Program-made: the position numbers and the translations under genes
DNA from: Pseudomonadota bacterium
GTDB taxonomy: Bacteria > Pseudomonadota > Gammaproteobacteria > Burkholderiales > Burkholderiaceae_E
DNA length: 52,308 bases
Direction: 5' to 3'
NCBI GenBank assembly: GCA_029779755.1
Contig: JAKOZZ010000044.1
Span: 1 to 52,308 of the forward strand
The notes under the pieces: generated by a model
Told to the model about the DNA's origin: nothing
What the model saw: only the letters and a program-made list of their open reading frames with translations
The model's database searches: none
Part shown: piece after piece, positions 16,524 to 24,427 of the stretch
Layout: every line of letters starts with the position of its first letter
Position numbering within the stretch: position 1 is the stretch's first letter

Positions 16524-17654
16524 ATGGACCCTGCCAGCCCGCCCCACAGCCGGACCCACAGCCGGCCACCCGGCCTGCCCCTCGGCCGGCAGCGCAGCCT
16601 GCCGTCCACCCGCCGCGCCCGCGTCGTGCGGCGGCCCTTCGCCGCCATGCTGACCCTCTGGCTCGTGGCGGCCGCCTCGGTCGCGCCCGTCCTCGCACAG
16701 GCCCAGGACAAGGTCGTCTTCGCCACCAACTGGAAGGCGCAAGCCGCGCACGGCGGGTTCTACCAGGCGGTCGCCGACGGCACCTACAAGGCCGCGGGGC
16801 TGGACGTGACGATCCAGCAGGGCGGCCCGCAGGTGAACAACCGGCCGCTGCTGCCGGCCGGCAAGATCGACTTCCTGATGACCGGCAACCTGCTGCACAC
16901 CTTCGACAACGTGAAGAACGGCCTGCCGGTGACGGTGGTGGCGGCGATGTTCCAGAAGGACCCGCAGGCGCTGCTCGCGCATCCCGGGCAGGGGCACGAG
17001 CGCTTCGAGGCGCTGAAGAACGCGCCGGTGGTGATGGTCGCCAAGGACGGCCAGTTCACCTGGTGGCAGTGGCTGAAGGTGCAGCACGGCTTCCGCGATG
17101 CGCAGCTCAAGCCCTACAACTACAACCTGGGCCCGTTCCTGGCCAACCCGAAGGCGGTGCAGCAGGGCTATTCGGTGGCCGAGCCGATCTACGTCGAGAA
17201 CCAGGCGAAGTTCAAGCCGGTGGTGCACCTGCTTGCCGACCACGGCTTCTCCACCTACTCGACCGTGATCGAGGCGCGCACCGACACCGTGAAGAACCGG
17301 CCCGACCTGGTGCAGCGCTTCGTCGACGCGTCGATCCTCGGCTGGGTGAACTACCTGTACGGCGACCGCAAGGCGGCCAACGCGCTGATGCGCAAGGACA
17401 ATCCGGAGATGACCGAGGACGAGCTCGAGCGCTCGGTGGCGCTGCTGCGCGCGCAGGGCATCGTCGATTCGGGCGAGGCGCTCGGCAAGGGCATCGGCGC
17501 GATGGATCCGGCGCGCATCCGCGACTTCCACGACAAGATGGTGAAGGCGGGGCTCTACAAGGCCGGCGAAGTCGACCTCGGCAAGGTCGCGACCTTCCAG
17601 TTCGTGAACAAGGGCGTGGGCCTGGAGCGCAAGAAGGCGCTGGGGGGGCGCTGA
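16524..17654 (+). CDS. ABC transporter substrate-binding protein, NMT1/THI5-like
   Basis: A 376-residue periplasmic binding protein of the NitT/TauT/ThiY type, recognisable from VFATNWKAQAAHGGFYQAV and the GKIDFLMTGNLLHTF segment. The ATG at 16524 has GAGG seven bases upstream. It predicts a long arginine-rich leader followed by the hydrophobic segment MLTLWLVAAASVAPVLAQA; RRPFAA just before the helix could be a Tat-type twin arginine, or translation could start at the ATG at 16647 with an ordinary Sec signal. It is the likely partner of the ATPase and permease at 10590-12205, although four genes lie between. The related ThiY proteins bind thiamine precursors, but the substrate here is unknown. 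Confidence 0.88.
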   Translation: MDPASPPHSRTHSRPPGLPLGRQRSLPSTRRARVVRRPFAAMLTLWLVAAASVAPVLAQAQDKVVFATNWKAQAAHGGFYQAVADGTYKAAGLDVTIQQGGPQVNNRPLLPAGKIDFLMTGNLLHTFDNVKNGLPVTVVAAMFQKDPQALLAHPGQGHERFEALKNAPVVMVAKDGQFTWWQWLKVQHGFRDAQLKPYNYNLGPFLANPKAVQQGYSVAEPIYVENQAKFKPVVHLLADHGFSTYSTVIEARTDTVKNRPDLVQRFVDASILGWVNYLYGDRKAANALMRKDNPEMTEDELERSVALLRAQGIVDSGEALGKGIGAMDPARIRDFHDKMVKAGLYKAGEVDLGKVATFQFVNKGVGLERKKALGGR

Positions 17655-17658
17655 TCCG

Positions 17659-17678
17659 GCCTGCGCCCCCCGGCAGGC
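17659..17678. terminator. Possible bidirectional terminator hairpin
   Basis: GCCTGC at 17659-17664 pairs with GCAGGC at 17673-17678 across an 8-base loop, exactly in the 25-base gap between the convergent binding-protein and aldehyde-dehydrogenase genes. There is no T-run, so this is only a suggestion. Confidence 0.35.
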
Positions 17679-17679
17679 A

Positions 17680-19155
17680 TCAGTCCATCTGGGTGACGAA
17701 CTTCGTGTTCAGGTAGCCGTCGAACGTCTCGATGCCGCCTTCGCTGCCGATGCCGCTGTCCTTGATGCCGCCGAACGGCGTCTCGGCCAGCGCCATGCCG
17801 AAGTGGTTGACGTTGACCATGCCGGCCTCCAGGCCGTTCTGCACCGCCAGCGCGTTCTTCGTGGAGCTGGTGAACGCGTACGAGGCCAGGCCGTAGGGCA
17901 GCGCGTTCGCGCGCGCGAGCACCTCGTCCAGGGTCTTGAACGGCACGCACGGCGCGATCGGGCCGAACGGCTCGGTGGTCATCACCATGCTGTCGTCGGG
18001 CACGTTGGTCAGCACGGTGGGCGCGAAGAAGCTGCCGACGTCGCCCACCTTGGCGCCGCCGGTCTCGATGCGCCCGCCCCGGGTCTTCGCGTCCTCGACG
18101 AACTGCAGCATCGCCGGCATGCGGCGGTAGTGCGCCAGCGGCCCCATCTTGGTGTCGGCGTGCAGCCCGTCACCCACCTTCAGGTTGCGGGTGTTCTCGA
18201 TGAAGCGGGCCACGAAGCGGTCGTAGGCCTTCTCCTGGATGTAGAAGCGGGTGGGCGACACGCAGACCTGGCCGGCATTGCGGAACTTGAACGCCACCAG
18301 CATGTCGGCCGCGCGATCGACGTCGGCGTCGTCGAACACGATCACCGGCGAGTGGCCGCCGAGCTCCATCGTCACGCGCTTCATGTGCGCGCCCGCCAGC
18401 GACGCCAGCTGCTTGCCCACCGGCACCGAGCCGGTGAAGGAGATCTTGCGCACGATCGGCGACTTGATCAGGTACTCGGACACTTCACCGGGCACGCCCC
18501 AGACCACGTTCAGCACGCCCGGGGGCAGGCCGGCCTCGTGGAACATGCGCGCGATGGCGACGACCGCGCTGGGCGCGTCTTCCGGACCCTTGATGACGAT
18601 CGTGCAGCCCGCGCCGATGGCCGCGGCGATCTTGCGGATCGCCTGGTTGAACGGGAAGTTCCAGGGCGTGAACGCCGCGCACACGCCGATCGGCTCGCGC
18701 AGCACCATCTGGCGCACGTTCGGCAGGCGCGGCGTGATCACGCGACCGTAGATGCGGCGGCACTCCTCGGCGTGCCAGTCGCAATGCTCGGAGCAGCTCA
18801 TCACCTCGCCGACGGCCTCGGCCACCGGCTTGCCCATGTCGAGCGTGATGTTGCGGCCGATGTCCTTGGCACGCTCGCGCGACAGGTCACCGACCTTGCG
18901 CAGGATGCGCGCGCGCTCCATCGGCGAGCTCTTCTTCCAGGTCTCGAACGCGCGCTGCGCGGCGGCCAGCGCCCGGTCCAGGTCCTCGCGGCTGGCATGG
19001 GGCAGTTTTGCGATCGGCTGGCCGTTCGCCGGATTGACGACGTCCTGCTCCTTGCGTCCGCCGCCCTTGATGAACTCGCCGTCGATGTACAGGCAGAGGT
19101 CTTCGTAGGCGGCCTGCTCGACGGCAGCGCTTTCGGGTCGGGTCGCGGTGTTCAT
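17680..19155 (-). CDS. NAD(P)-dependent aldehyde dehydrogenase (succinate-semialdehyde dehydrogenase-like)
   Basis: A 491-residue aldehyde dehydrogenase. The general base E264 lies in MELGGHSP and the nucleophile C298 in [12 protein letters not shown]; the FTPWNFPFN and [10 protein letters not shown] cofactor segments are intact. Overall length and motifs resemble GabD-like and related semialdehyde dehydrogenases, oxidising an aldehyde to a carboxylate. The ATG at 19155 has GGAG upstream on the minus strand. A small hairpin (19192-19211) is present in the leader. It follows the GST gene by 148 bases and may or may not belong to the cyanate operon. Confidence 0.93.
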   Translation of the reverse strand: MNTATRPESAAVEQAAYEDLCLYIDGEFIKGGGRKEQDVVNPANGQPIAKLPHASREDLDRALAAAQRAFETWKKSSPMERARILRKVGDLSRERAKDIGRNITLDMGKPVAEAVGEVMSCSEHCDWHAEECRRIYGRVITPRLPNVRQMVLREPIGVCAAFTPWNFPFNQAIRKIAAAIGAGCTIVIKGPEDAPSAVVAIARMFHEAGLPPGVLNVVWGVPGEVSEYLIKSPIVRKISFTGSVPVGKQLASLAGAHMKRVTMELGGHSPVIVFDDADVDRAADMLVAFKFRNAGQVCVSPTRFYIQEKAYDRFVARFIENTRNLKVGDGLHADTKMGPLAHYRRMPAMLQFVEDAKTRGGRIETGGAKVGDVGSFFAPTVLTNVPDDSMVMTTEPFGPIAPCVPFKTLDEVLARANALPYGLASYAFTSSTKNALAVQNGLEAGMVNVNHFGMALAETPFGGIKDSGIGSEGGIETFDGYLNTKFVTQMD

Positions 19156-19191
19156 GGGCGGTCTCCGTGAGGGGTGACAGGGTCGGGGGCG

Positions 19192-19211
19192 TCGGCGCGC
19201 AGGTGCGCCGA
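19192..19211 (-). other. Hairpin in the aldehyde dehydrogenase leader
   Basis: TCGGCGC at 19192-19198 is matched by GCGCCGA at 19205-19211 with a 6-base loop, about 40 bases upstream of the start codon. On the minus strand the region further up contains TATGGT as a possible -10 box. The rest of the 148-base gap holds nothing I recognise. Confidence 0.35.
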
Positions 19212-19303
19212 AGAGCTTCGCACCATACAACAAACGCCGGCCCCGCCGGGATCGTCCCCGCGCCGCGCAGGGACCGAAATCCGCGCGCCCGCCCGCCGTG
19301 CGC

Positions 19304-20245
19304 TCAGGCGGCCGCCGCGGTCATCCGGTAGCCGAAGCGCGGGAAATGGACCACCACCTCGCCGGCACGCGGATCGGTGCGGCGCACCGCCACCGAATCG
19401 GCATCGGCATTCGCCAGCACGCCGACCACCGGGTCGACGCCGTAGTCGGTGGCCGCCACCTGCACCCGGTCCCCCACGCCGACCCCGTCGACGTCGCGCA
19501 GGCTGCGCCCGGGCAGCATCGCCGGCGCGGCCGCACGGGCGACCGCGATCGCCTCGGCACTGTCCATCGGCGTGGGCGTGCCGTGCCCGATCGCCGCCAT
19601 GCGGCCGAGCCAGCCGCGCAGGTGCGGATACGGCTCGAAGATGGACGCGACCGGGCCCGCGCGCTGGATGAACCACAGCGGGTGGTAGACGGAGAAGTCG
19701 CAGATGCGTGCGTGGTCGCCCATCAGGAAGCGGCGCTTGTCAGCGAGCTGCGCGTCGACGCGGGCGAGCTTGCCCATCAGCAGCACGGTCGCCTCGGCCA
19801 GCCCCATGCGCGCCGCGCTGCCGCCCTGGCGCATCGCCTTGCGGTCGGCCGCGAACGCCTCGAGCGCGTCGCGCGACGCGCCCTCGAACATCGCCGCCAG
19901 ACCCGCCGGCTGCATCGCGTAGGCGACGGCGGCGGAGAACAGGTGCTGGTCGGCGAAGTGCGCCAGCGCCAGGTCGGCGATGGCGCTGAGGTCCGAGGTG
20001 ACCGCCGGCGCCGGGTGCAGGCGCTCGATCACGCGGGCGATCAGGGCGGTGTCGCAGTAGACGTCGGCGCCGATCTGCAGCACCGGCGTGCGCCGATACC
20101 CGCCGGTCAGTGCGACCACGTCGGGCTTGGGCATGATCATCGGGATCGTGACGGACCGCCACGCCAGCTGCTTGTAGCCCAGCAGCAGGCGGATCTTCTC
20201 GGCGAACGGCGAGGCCGGATAGTGGTGCAGGATGAGATCGCTCAT
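19304..20245 (-). CDS. Glutathione S-transferase family protein with C-terminal extension
   Basis: A 313-residue protein starting with a thioredoxin-like GST N-domain ([20 protein letters not shown], then [16 protein letters not shown], where TPVL carries the cis-proline). An all-alpha C-domain follows to about residue 215. The last 95 residues (from about [20 protein letters not shown]) look beta-rich and are not part of the canonical fold; they may form a small extra domain. The ATG at 20245 starts directly at the GST fold. The enzyme is cytosolic and may conjugate or isomerise an electrophile. It lies 129 bases downstream of cynS on the same strand. Confidence 0.85.
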   Translation of the reverse strand: MSDLILHHYPASPFAEKIRLLLGYKQLAWRSVTIPMIMPKPDVVALTGGYRRTPVLQIGADVYCDTALIARVIERLHPAPAVTSDLSAIADLALAHFADQHLFSAAVAYAMQPAGLAAMFEGASRDALEAFAADRKAMRQGGSAARMGLAEATVLLMGKLARVDAQLADKRRFLMGDHARICDFSVYHPLWFIQRAGPVASIFEPYPHLRGWLGRMAAIGHGTPTPMDSAEAIAVARAAAPAMLPGRSLRDVDGVGVGDRVQVAATDYGVDPVVGVLANADADSVAVRRTDPRAGEVVVHFPRFGYRMTAAAA

Positions 20246-20374
20246 GGGTCGGCGCTCCGAAACGTGAGGAAGGGGCAGGCGTCGATGGTACGCCGCCCGC
20301 CCCGGCGGTCGCGCAGGACGGGCCGCCGCCGGCCTGCGTGCGCAGGCCCGCCGCACCGGCCGACCCCGCCGCCC

Positions 20375-20818
20375 TCAGTACGTCTTGTACGGCAGGAACT
20401 TGCCCGACATCACGATCTGCACGCGATCGCCCTTGGGGTCGGGCTCGCGCTGCAGATCCATCTTGAAGTCGATGGCGCTCATGATGCCGTCGCCGAACTC
20501 CTCGTGGATCAGCTCCTTGAACGTCGTGCCGTAGACGCTGATCAGCTCGTAGAAGCGGTAGATCAGCGGATCGGTCGGCACCGACGTGGGCAGCGACCCC
20601 TTGTAGGGGGTGTGCTTGAGCCACAGCGCCGCCTCCGCGGGCAGCCCGAACAGCGTGACGACGGCGTTCGCCTGCGCGTCGTCGAGCGTCATCTGGCCGA
20701 GGCAGGCGGCGGTCGTCCACTCCTTGCTCTGGCCGACGTGCTCGGCAACCTGCGCCCAGGTGATGCCCTTGCGCACCTTGGCTTCGATGATCATTTCGGT
20801 GACGGTGTTGCGGTCCAT
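20375..20818 (-). CDS. cynS: Cyanate hydratase (cyanase)
   Basis: A 147-residue cyanase, which converts cyanate and bicarbonate to ammonia and carbon dioxide. The catalytic triad of the family is visible as R88, E91 and S114, with the same spacing as R96/E99/S122 in the E. coli enzyme, inside RFYELISVYGTTFKELIHEE and GIMSAIDF. The N-terminal helical domain precedes it, and the typical PYKTY C-terminus is complete. AGGAG lies just upstream of the ATG at 20818. The upstream neighbour is a three-gene ABC importer of the nitrate/cyanate type, so the operon probably scavenges cyanate as a nitrogen source. Confidence 0.97.
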   Translation of the reverse strand: MDRNTVTEMIIEAKVRKGITWAQVAEHVGQSKEWTTAACLGQMTLDDAQANAVVTLFGLPAEAALWLKHTPYKGSLPTSVPTDPLIYRFYELISVYGTTFKELIHEEFGDGIMSAIDFKMDLQREPDPKGDRVQIVMSGKFLPYKTY

Positions 20819-20837
20819 GACGGCTCCTTTCGATGGG

Positions 20838-20859
20838 ACGGCCGGTGATGTCCGGCCGT
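20838..20859 (-). other. Strong hairpin just upstream of cynS
   Basis: ACGGCCGG (20838-20845) and CCGGCCGT (20852-20859) form a perfect 8-bp stem with a 6-base loop, about 20 bases before the cynS start codon. It could act as an attenuator or an mRNA processing or stability element between the transporter genes and cynS. Confidence 0.5.
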
Positions 20860-20902
20860 GGACGTGAGCGGCCGGCGTCGCCGGGCCGCGGGTTCGTGCA
20901 GC

Positions 20903-20934
20903 GCGCGCGGGACCGTCCTGCCGGCCCCGCGCGC
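20903..20934 (-). terminator. Hairpin after the ABC ATPase gene
   Basis: GCGCGCGGG (20903-20911) pairs with CCCGCGCGC (20926-20934) around a 14-base loop, five bases past the ATPase stop codon. It lacks a clear T-run, so it may be a weak terminator or a 3'-end stabiliser. Confidence 0.45.
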
Positions 20935-20938
20935 CGGT

Positions 20939-21835
20939 TCAGTGGGTGGACGCGGCCGCCGGCGCACCGCTGGCGCGCGCCGCCGGCGCGTCGGCGTCTC
21001 CGGCGCCTTCCAGCCCCGGACGCACTTCCGGCGGATGCGCGGGCGCGCGACCGCCGGCCAGCCCCTTGGCGCGGCTGACCAGGAAGTCGACCAGGTGGTT
21101 GCGGATCCGGTAGTACTGCGGGTCGTGGTGGATCGTGCCGCGGGTGCGGTCGCGCGGCATGGTGTTGACGACCACCTCGGCGACGCGCGCGCGCGGGCCG
21201 TTGCTCATCAGCAGGATCTTGTCGGCGAGCAGCACGGCCTCGTCGACGTCGTGCGTGATCATGAACACGGTCTGCCGCGTGTCCGCGCAGATGCGCAGCA
21301 GCTCGTCCTGGATCGTGCCGCGCGTGAGCGCGTCGAGCGCGCCGAACGGCTCGTCGAGCAGCAGCATCTTCGGCTCGATCGCGAACGCCCGCGCGATGCC
21401 CACGCGCTGCTTCATCCCGCCCGACAGCGCGGCGGGCTTGCGGTCGATGGCGTCGGTCAGTCCGACCATGTCCACGTACTTGCGCACGTGCGCGTCGACC
21501 TGCGCGGCCGTCCAGTCCGGCCACTTCGACCGCACCGCGAACGCGATGTTGCTGCGCACGGACAGCCACGGCATCAGCGCGTGCCCCTGGAACACCACGC
21601 CGCGCTGCAGGCTGGGGCCCGACACCTCGCGCTCGTCCATGAACACGTGGCCGCTGCTGGCGGACTCCAGCCCCGCCAGCGCGTTCAGGATGGTGGTCTT
21701 GCCGCAGCCGGAGTGGCCGATGATGCAGACGAACTCGCCGCGCTCGATCGCGAAGTTGACGTCCTCGAACACCGGTTCGGAGGCGCCCGGATAGCGCTTG
21801 GTCAGTCGTTCGACCTTCAGGAAAGACGAGTGCAT
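20939..21835 (-). CDS. Nitrate/cyanate-type ABC transporter ATP-binding protein
   Basis: A 298-residue ATPase resembling NrtD/CynD/CmpD. Walker A GHSGCGKTT, signature [14 protein letters not shown], Walker B LLLDEPFGALD and THDVDEA are all intact. After the ATPase core comes NGPRARVAEVVVNTMPRDRTR, typical of this subgroup, then a low-complexity tail of about 35 residues (APAHPPEVRPG, APAARASGAPAA). It lies five bases after the permease stop and 120 bases before cynS. It energises uptake together with the two genes upstream; the choice of cyanate over nitrate or bicarbonate rests on the cynS neighbour. Confidence 0.92.
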   Translation of the reverse strand: MHSSFLKVERLTKRYPGASEPVFEDVNFAIERGEFVCIIGHSGCGKTTILNALAGLESASSGHVFMDEREVSGPSLQRGVVFQGHALMPWLSVRSNIAFAVRSKWPDWTAAQVDAHVRKYVDMVGLTDAIDRKPAALSGGMKQRVGIARAFAIEPKMLLLDEPFGALDALTRGTIQDELLRICADTRQTVFMITHDVDEAVLLADKILLMSNGPRARVAEVVVNTMPRDRTRGTIHHDPQYYRIRNHLVDFLVSRAKGLAGGRAPAHPPEVRPGLEGAGDADAPAARASGAPAAASTH

Positions 21836-21840
21836 GCGCC

Positions 21841-22728
21841 TCACTCCACGTAGGTGACGGCGCGCTGCAGGCGCGCGAAGGCGAGGTCGAGCAGCATGCC
21901 GACCACGCCGATGACCAGGATCGCGAAGATCACGTTGGTCAGCGACAGGTTGTTCCACTCGTTCCACACGAAGTAGCCGATGCCGGTGCCGCCGACCAGC
22001 ATCTCGGCCGCGACGATCACCAGCCACGCGATGCCCATCGAGATGCGCATGCCGGTCAGGATGGTGGGCGCGGCCGCGGGCAGGATCACCTGCAGCGCCT
22101 TGCGCACCGGCGTCACCTCGAGCGTGCGCGCCACCGCCAGCCAGTCGCGGCGCACGCCGGCCACGCCGAACGCGGTGTTGATCAGCATCGGCCAGATCGA
22201 GCAGATGAAGATCACGAAGATGCCGGAGATCGACGAGTCCTTGATCGTGTAGAGGGCCAGCGGCATCCAGGCCAGCGGCGAGATCGGCTTGAGCACCTGG
22301 ATGAACGGGTCGAGCGCGCGGTACAGCAGCGGCGACATGCCGATCACGAACCCCAGCGGCACCGCCACCAGCGCCGCGATCAGGAACCCGGTGCCGACGC
22401 GCGCCAGCGAGTGCCCGAGCTGCAGCGCAATCCCCTTGTCGTTGGGACCGTTGTCGTAGAACGGATCGGACAGGTGCCTGCCCATCGCCGCCCCCATCTG
22501 CAGCGGGGTCGGAAAGCCCGAGCTCTTCTGCGCGCCGGGGTCCTTGCCCATCAGCTTCTGGTACTCGAGCTGCTCCTGCGTGAGCGCCTGGCCCGCACCT
22601 GCGCCGGCACCCGCCGCGCCCGTGCGCCCCAGGCCGCCGTCCCCGGTGGCGAGCTGCCAGGCGCCGAGCACGGCCAGCAGGATCAGCACCGACAGCACGG
22701 CCGCCTTGAATCGTTCCGATCGGATCAT
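21841..22728 (-). CDS. Nitrate/cyanate-type ABC transporter permease
   Basis: A 295-residue permease of the NrtB/CynB type. A first membrane helix (FKAAVLSVLILLAVLGAWQL) is followed by a periplasmic Gly/Ala-rich linker and the DPFYDNGPNDKGI segment seen in NrtB relatives, then the five-helix core with the cytoplasmic EAA loop. I place the start at the ATG at 22728, since AAGGAG lies eight bases upstream; an in-frame ATG at 22746 would put that site inside the coding sequence. It is 33 bases after the binding-protein gene. Confidence 0.92.
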   Translation of the reverse strand: MIRSERFKAAVLSVLILLAVLGAWQLATGDGGLGRTGAAGAGAGAGQALTQEQLEYQKLMGKDPGAQKSSGFPTPLQMGAAMGRHLSDPFYDNGPNDKGIALQLGHSLARVGTGFLIAALVAVPLGFVIGMSPLLYRALDPFIQVLKPISPLAWMPLALYTIKDSSISGIFVIFICSIWPMLINTAFGVAGVRRDWLAVARTLEVTPVRKALQVILPAAAPTILTGMRISMGIAWLVIVAAEMLVGGTGIGYFVWNEWNNLSLTNVIFAILVIGVVGMLLDLAFARLQRAVTYVE

Positions 22729-22761
22729 CGTCGCATCTCCTTGCACATGGGCCCGCCCGTC

Positions 22762-24153
22762 TCAGCCGCGCTTGATCGCGAAGCTCTGCACGTAGGCGTC
22801 GGCCTTCGCGGGATCGAACTCCTTGCCCATCACCGTGAACTTCGGATACGCGCCGTCCGGCACCTTCTGGTCGAGGCTCTTCATGTGCTTCTTCGCATCG
22901 GTCAGCAGGAACACCCGCTCGGCGATCTGCCGGTAGTTGACGTCGCCCTTCACGTAGCCCCAGCGCTTCATCTGCGACAGGATCCACACCGCCATCGACT
23001 GCCAGGGCACCGGGTCGAAGTCGGCGCGCTCGGGCACGCTCTTCACGCCGCCCAGCCCGTCGGCGAAGCGGCCGGTGAGCACCTGCGCGACCACCGTCTC
23101 CGGCTGATTCAGGTATGCCTGCGGCGAGATCACCTTGGCGATCAGCTCGCGGTTGCGCGCCTCGCGCGCCATCGCGGCAGCGGTGAGCACCGCGCGGAAC
23201 AGCGCCGCGAACGTGTTCGGGTTCTGCTGGATGAACGCCTCGGAGGTGCCGAACGCACAGCACGGGTGGCCGTTCCAGAGCTCGCGCGTGAGCAGGTGGA
23301 TGAAGCCGACCTCGTCGTACACGGCGCGCTGGTTGAACGGATCCGGACCCAGGTAGCCGTCGATGTTGCCGGCGCGCAGGTTCGCCACCATCTCGGGCGG
23401 CGGCACCACGCGGATCTGGATGTCGCGGTCCGGGTCGAGCCCGGCTTCGGCCACGTAGTAGCGCAGCAGGAAGTTGTGCATCGAATACTCGAACGGCACC
23501 GCGAACTTGAACCCCTTCCACTGCTTCGGATCGCGCTTGTCCTTGTGCTTGACGTGCAGCGTGATCGCCTGTCCGTTGGTGTTCTGGATCGTGGCGACGC
23601 TCATCGGCACCTGGTTGGAGCCGATGCCCATCGAGATGGCCAGCGGCATCGGCGACAGGAAGTGGGTGGCGTCGTATTCCCTGTTGAGCATCTTGTCGCG
23701 GATCAGCGCCCAGCCCGCGGTCTTCACCACCTCGACGTTCAGCCCCTGCTTGCTGTAGAAGCCGAGCGGGTGCGCCATGATCAGCGGCGTGGCGCAGGTG
23801 ATCGGGATGAAGCCGATCTTCAGGTCGCGCTTCTCGAGCGCACCGCCCTTGTCCTGCGCCATCGCCTGCATCGCGCCGACCGGCAGCACGCTGGCGATGG
23901 CGGCCATCGCCGTCGGACGCCCGACCGCGCGCAGGAAGCGGCGCCGCACGCTGTCCTGGGGGAACAGCGCCTTGACGATCGACGCCTGCACGAATTCGTC
24001 GATGTAGGCGGCGGTGTCGGCCTCGAGGCTGCGCGCCTTCAGGGTGTCGACGGCCGCCGCACGATCGTGGTCGCTGGTGCAGCCCGGTTCGCCGCAGCGG
24101 CAGCGCATGGTCAGCGGGCGGTCTGCATCAAAGGGATCGAAGTAGTCGGACAT
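22762..24153 (-). CDS. Nitrate/cyanate-type ABC substrate-binding protein with Tat-like signal
   Basis: A 463-residue binding protein of the NrtA/CmpA/CynA family, recognisable from LKIGFIPITCATPLIMAHPL, a KTAGWALIRDKM segment and FVPFEYSMHNFLLRYY-like sequence. The signal is unusual: the twin-arginine motif RRRFLRAVG is at residues 70-78, after a hydrophilic stretch with C18-x-C20-x4-C25 and HD residues, and the hydrophobic region ends in AMQAMAQ at about 100. From memory such cysteine-containing leaders occur in other members from Burkholderiales. The ATG at 24153 marks the conserved beginning; upstream codons give only Ala/Pro/Cys-rich sequence. It is the first gene of the cyanate operon. 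Confidence 0.92.
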   Translation of the reverse strand: MSDYFDPFDADRPLTMRCRCGEPGCTSDHDRAAAVDTLKARSLEADTAAYIDEFVQASIVKALFPQDSVRRRFLRAVGRPTAMAAIASVLPVGAMQAMAQDKGGALEKRDLKIGFIPITCATPLIMAHPLGFYSKQGLNVEVVKTAGWALIRDKMLNREYDATHFLSPMPLAISMGIGSNQVPMSVATIQNTNGQAITLHVKHKDKRDPKQWKGFKFAVPFEYSMHNFLLRYYVAEAGLDPDRDIQIRVVPPPEMVANLRAGNIDGYLGPDPFNQRAVYDEVGFIHLLTRELWNGHPCCAFGTSEAFIQQNPNTFAALFRAVLTAAAMAREARNRELIAKVISPQAYLNQPETVVAQVLTGRFADGLGGVKSVPERADFDPVPWQSMAVWILSQMKRWGYVKGDVNYRQIAERVFLLTDAKKHMKSLDQKVPDGAYPKFTVMGKEFDPAKADAYVQSFAIKRG

Positions 24154-24282
24154 GGCCTGGCCTTTCGTTGGAGTCGTCGTCGAACCGGGTGCACGGTCCC
24201 GGTGCTCCGGGTCCGCTGCGCCGCACCCGCCCGGTGCATCCGGTGCGGGGGCCGCGCAGGCGCACCCTCTGACACTCTCCTT

Positions 24283-24298
24283 AGCCAGTGCCGTGCCA
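24283..24298 (-). promoter_or_regulatory. Candidate sigma-54 promoter of the cyanate operon
   Basis: Read on the minus strand the sequence is TGGCACGGCACTGGCT. Against the sigma-54 consensus TGGCACG-N4-TTGCW it matches all seven -24 bases and four of five -12 bases, with the invariant GG and GC exactly 12 bases apart. Transcription would begin near 24271, leaving a leader of about 118 bases before the binding-protein ATG. Sigma-54 control fits a nitrogen-scavenging operon. Confidence 0.65.
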
Positions 24299-24326
24299 GG
24301 CCGCGTCGGGCACGCCACGATTCGCG

Positions 24327-24344
24327 TGTAGGGCCAGCCCTACA
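24327..24344. promoter_or_regulatory. Perfect 18-bp palindrome, likely regulator-binding site
   Basis: TGTAGGGCCAGCCCTACA consists of two exact 8-base arms around CA. It lies 28 bases upstream of the sigma-54 element and about 84 bases from the end of the LuxR-type response regulator gene. The rest of the 274-base gap (24154-24427) holds the leader of the binding-protein gene and nothing else I recognise. Confidence 0.6.
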
Positions 24345-24427
24345 GCGGCCGCCGACCGCGCGCAGGCCGGCGTCGGCGAGGCGGCACGGGAACAGCACCG
24401 GTGCCCTGCCCTGCCGTGCGGCCGCAA

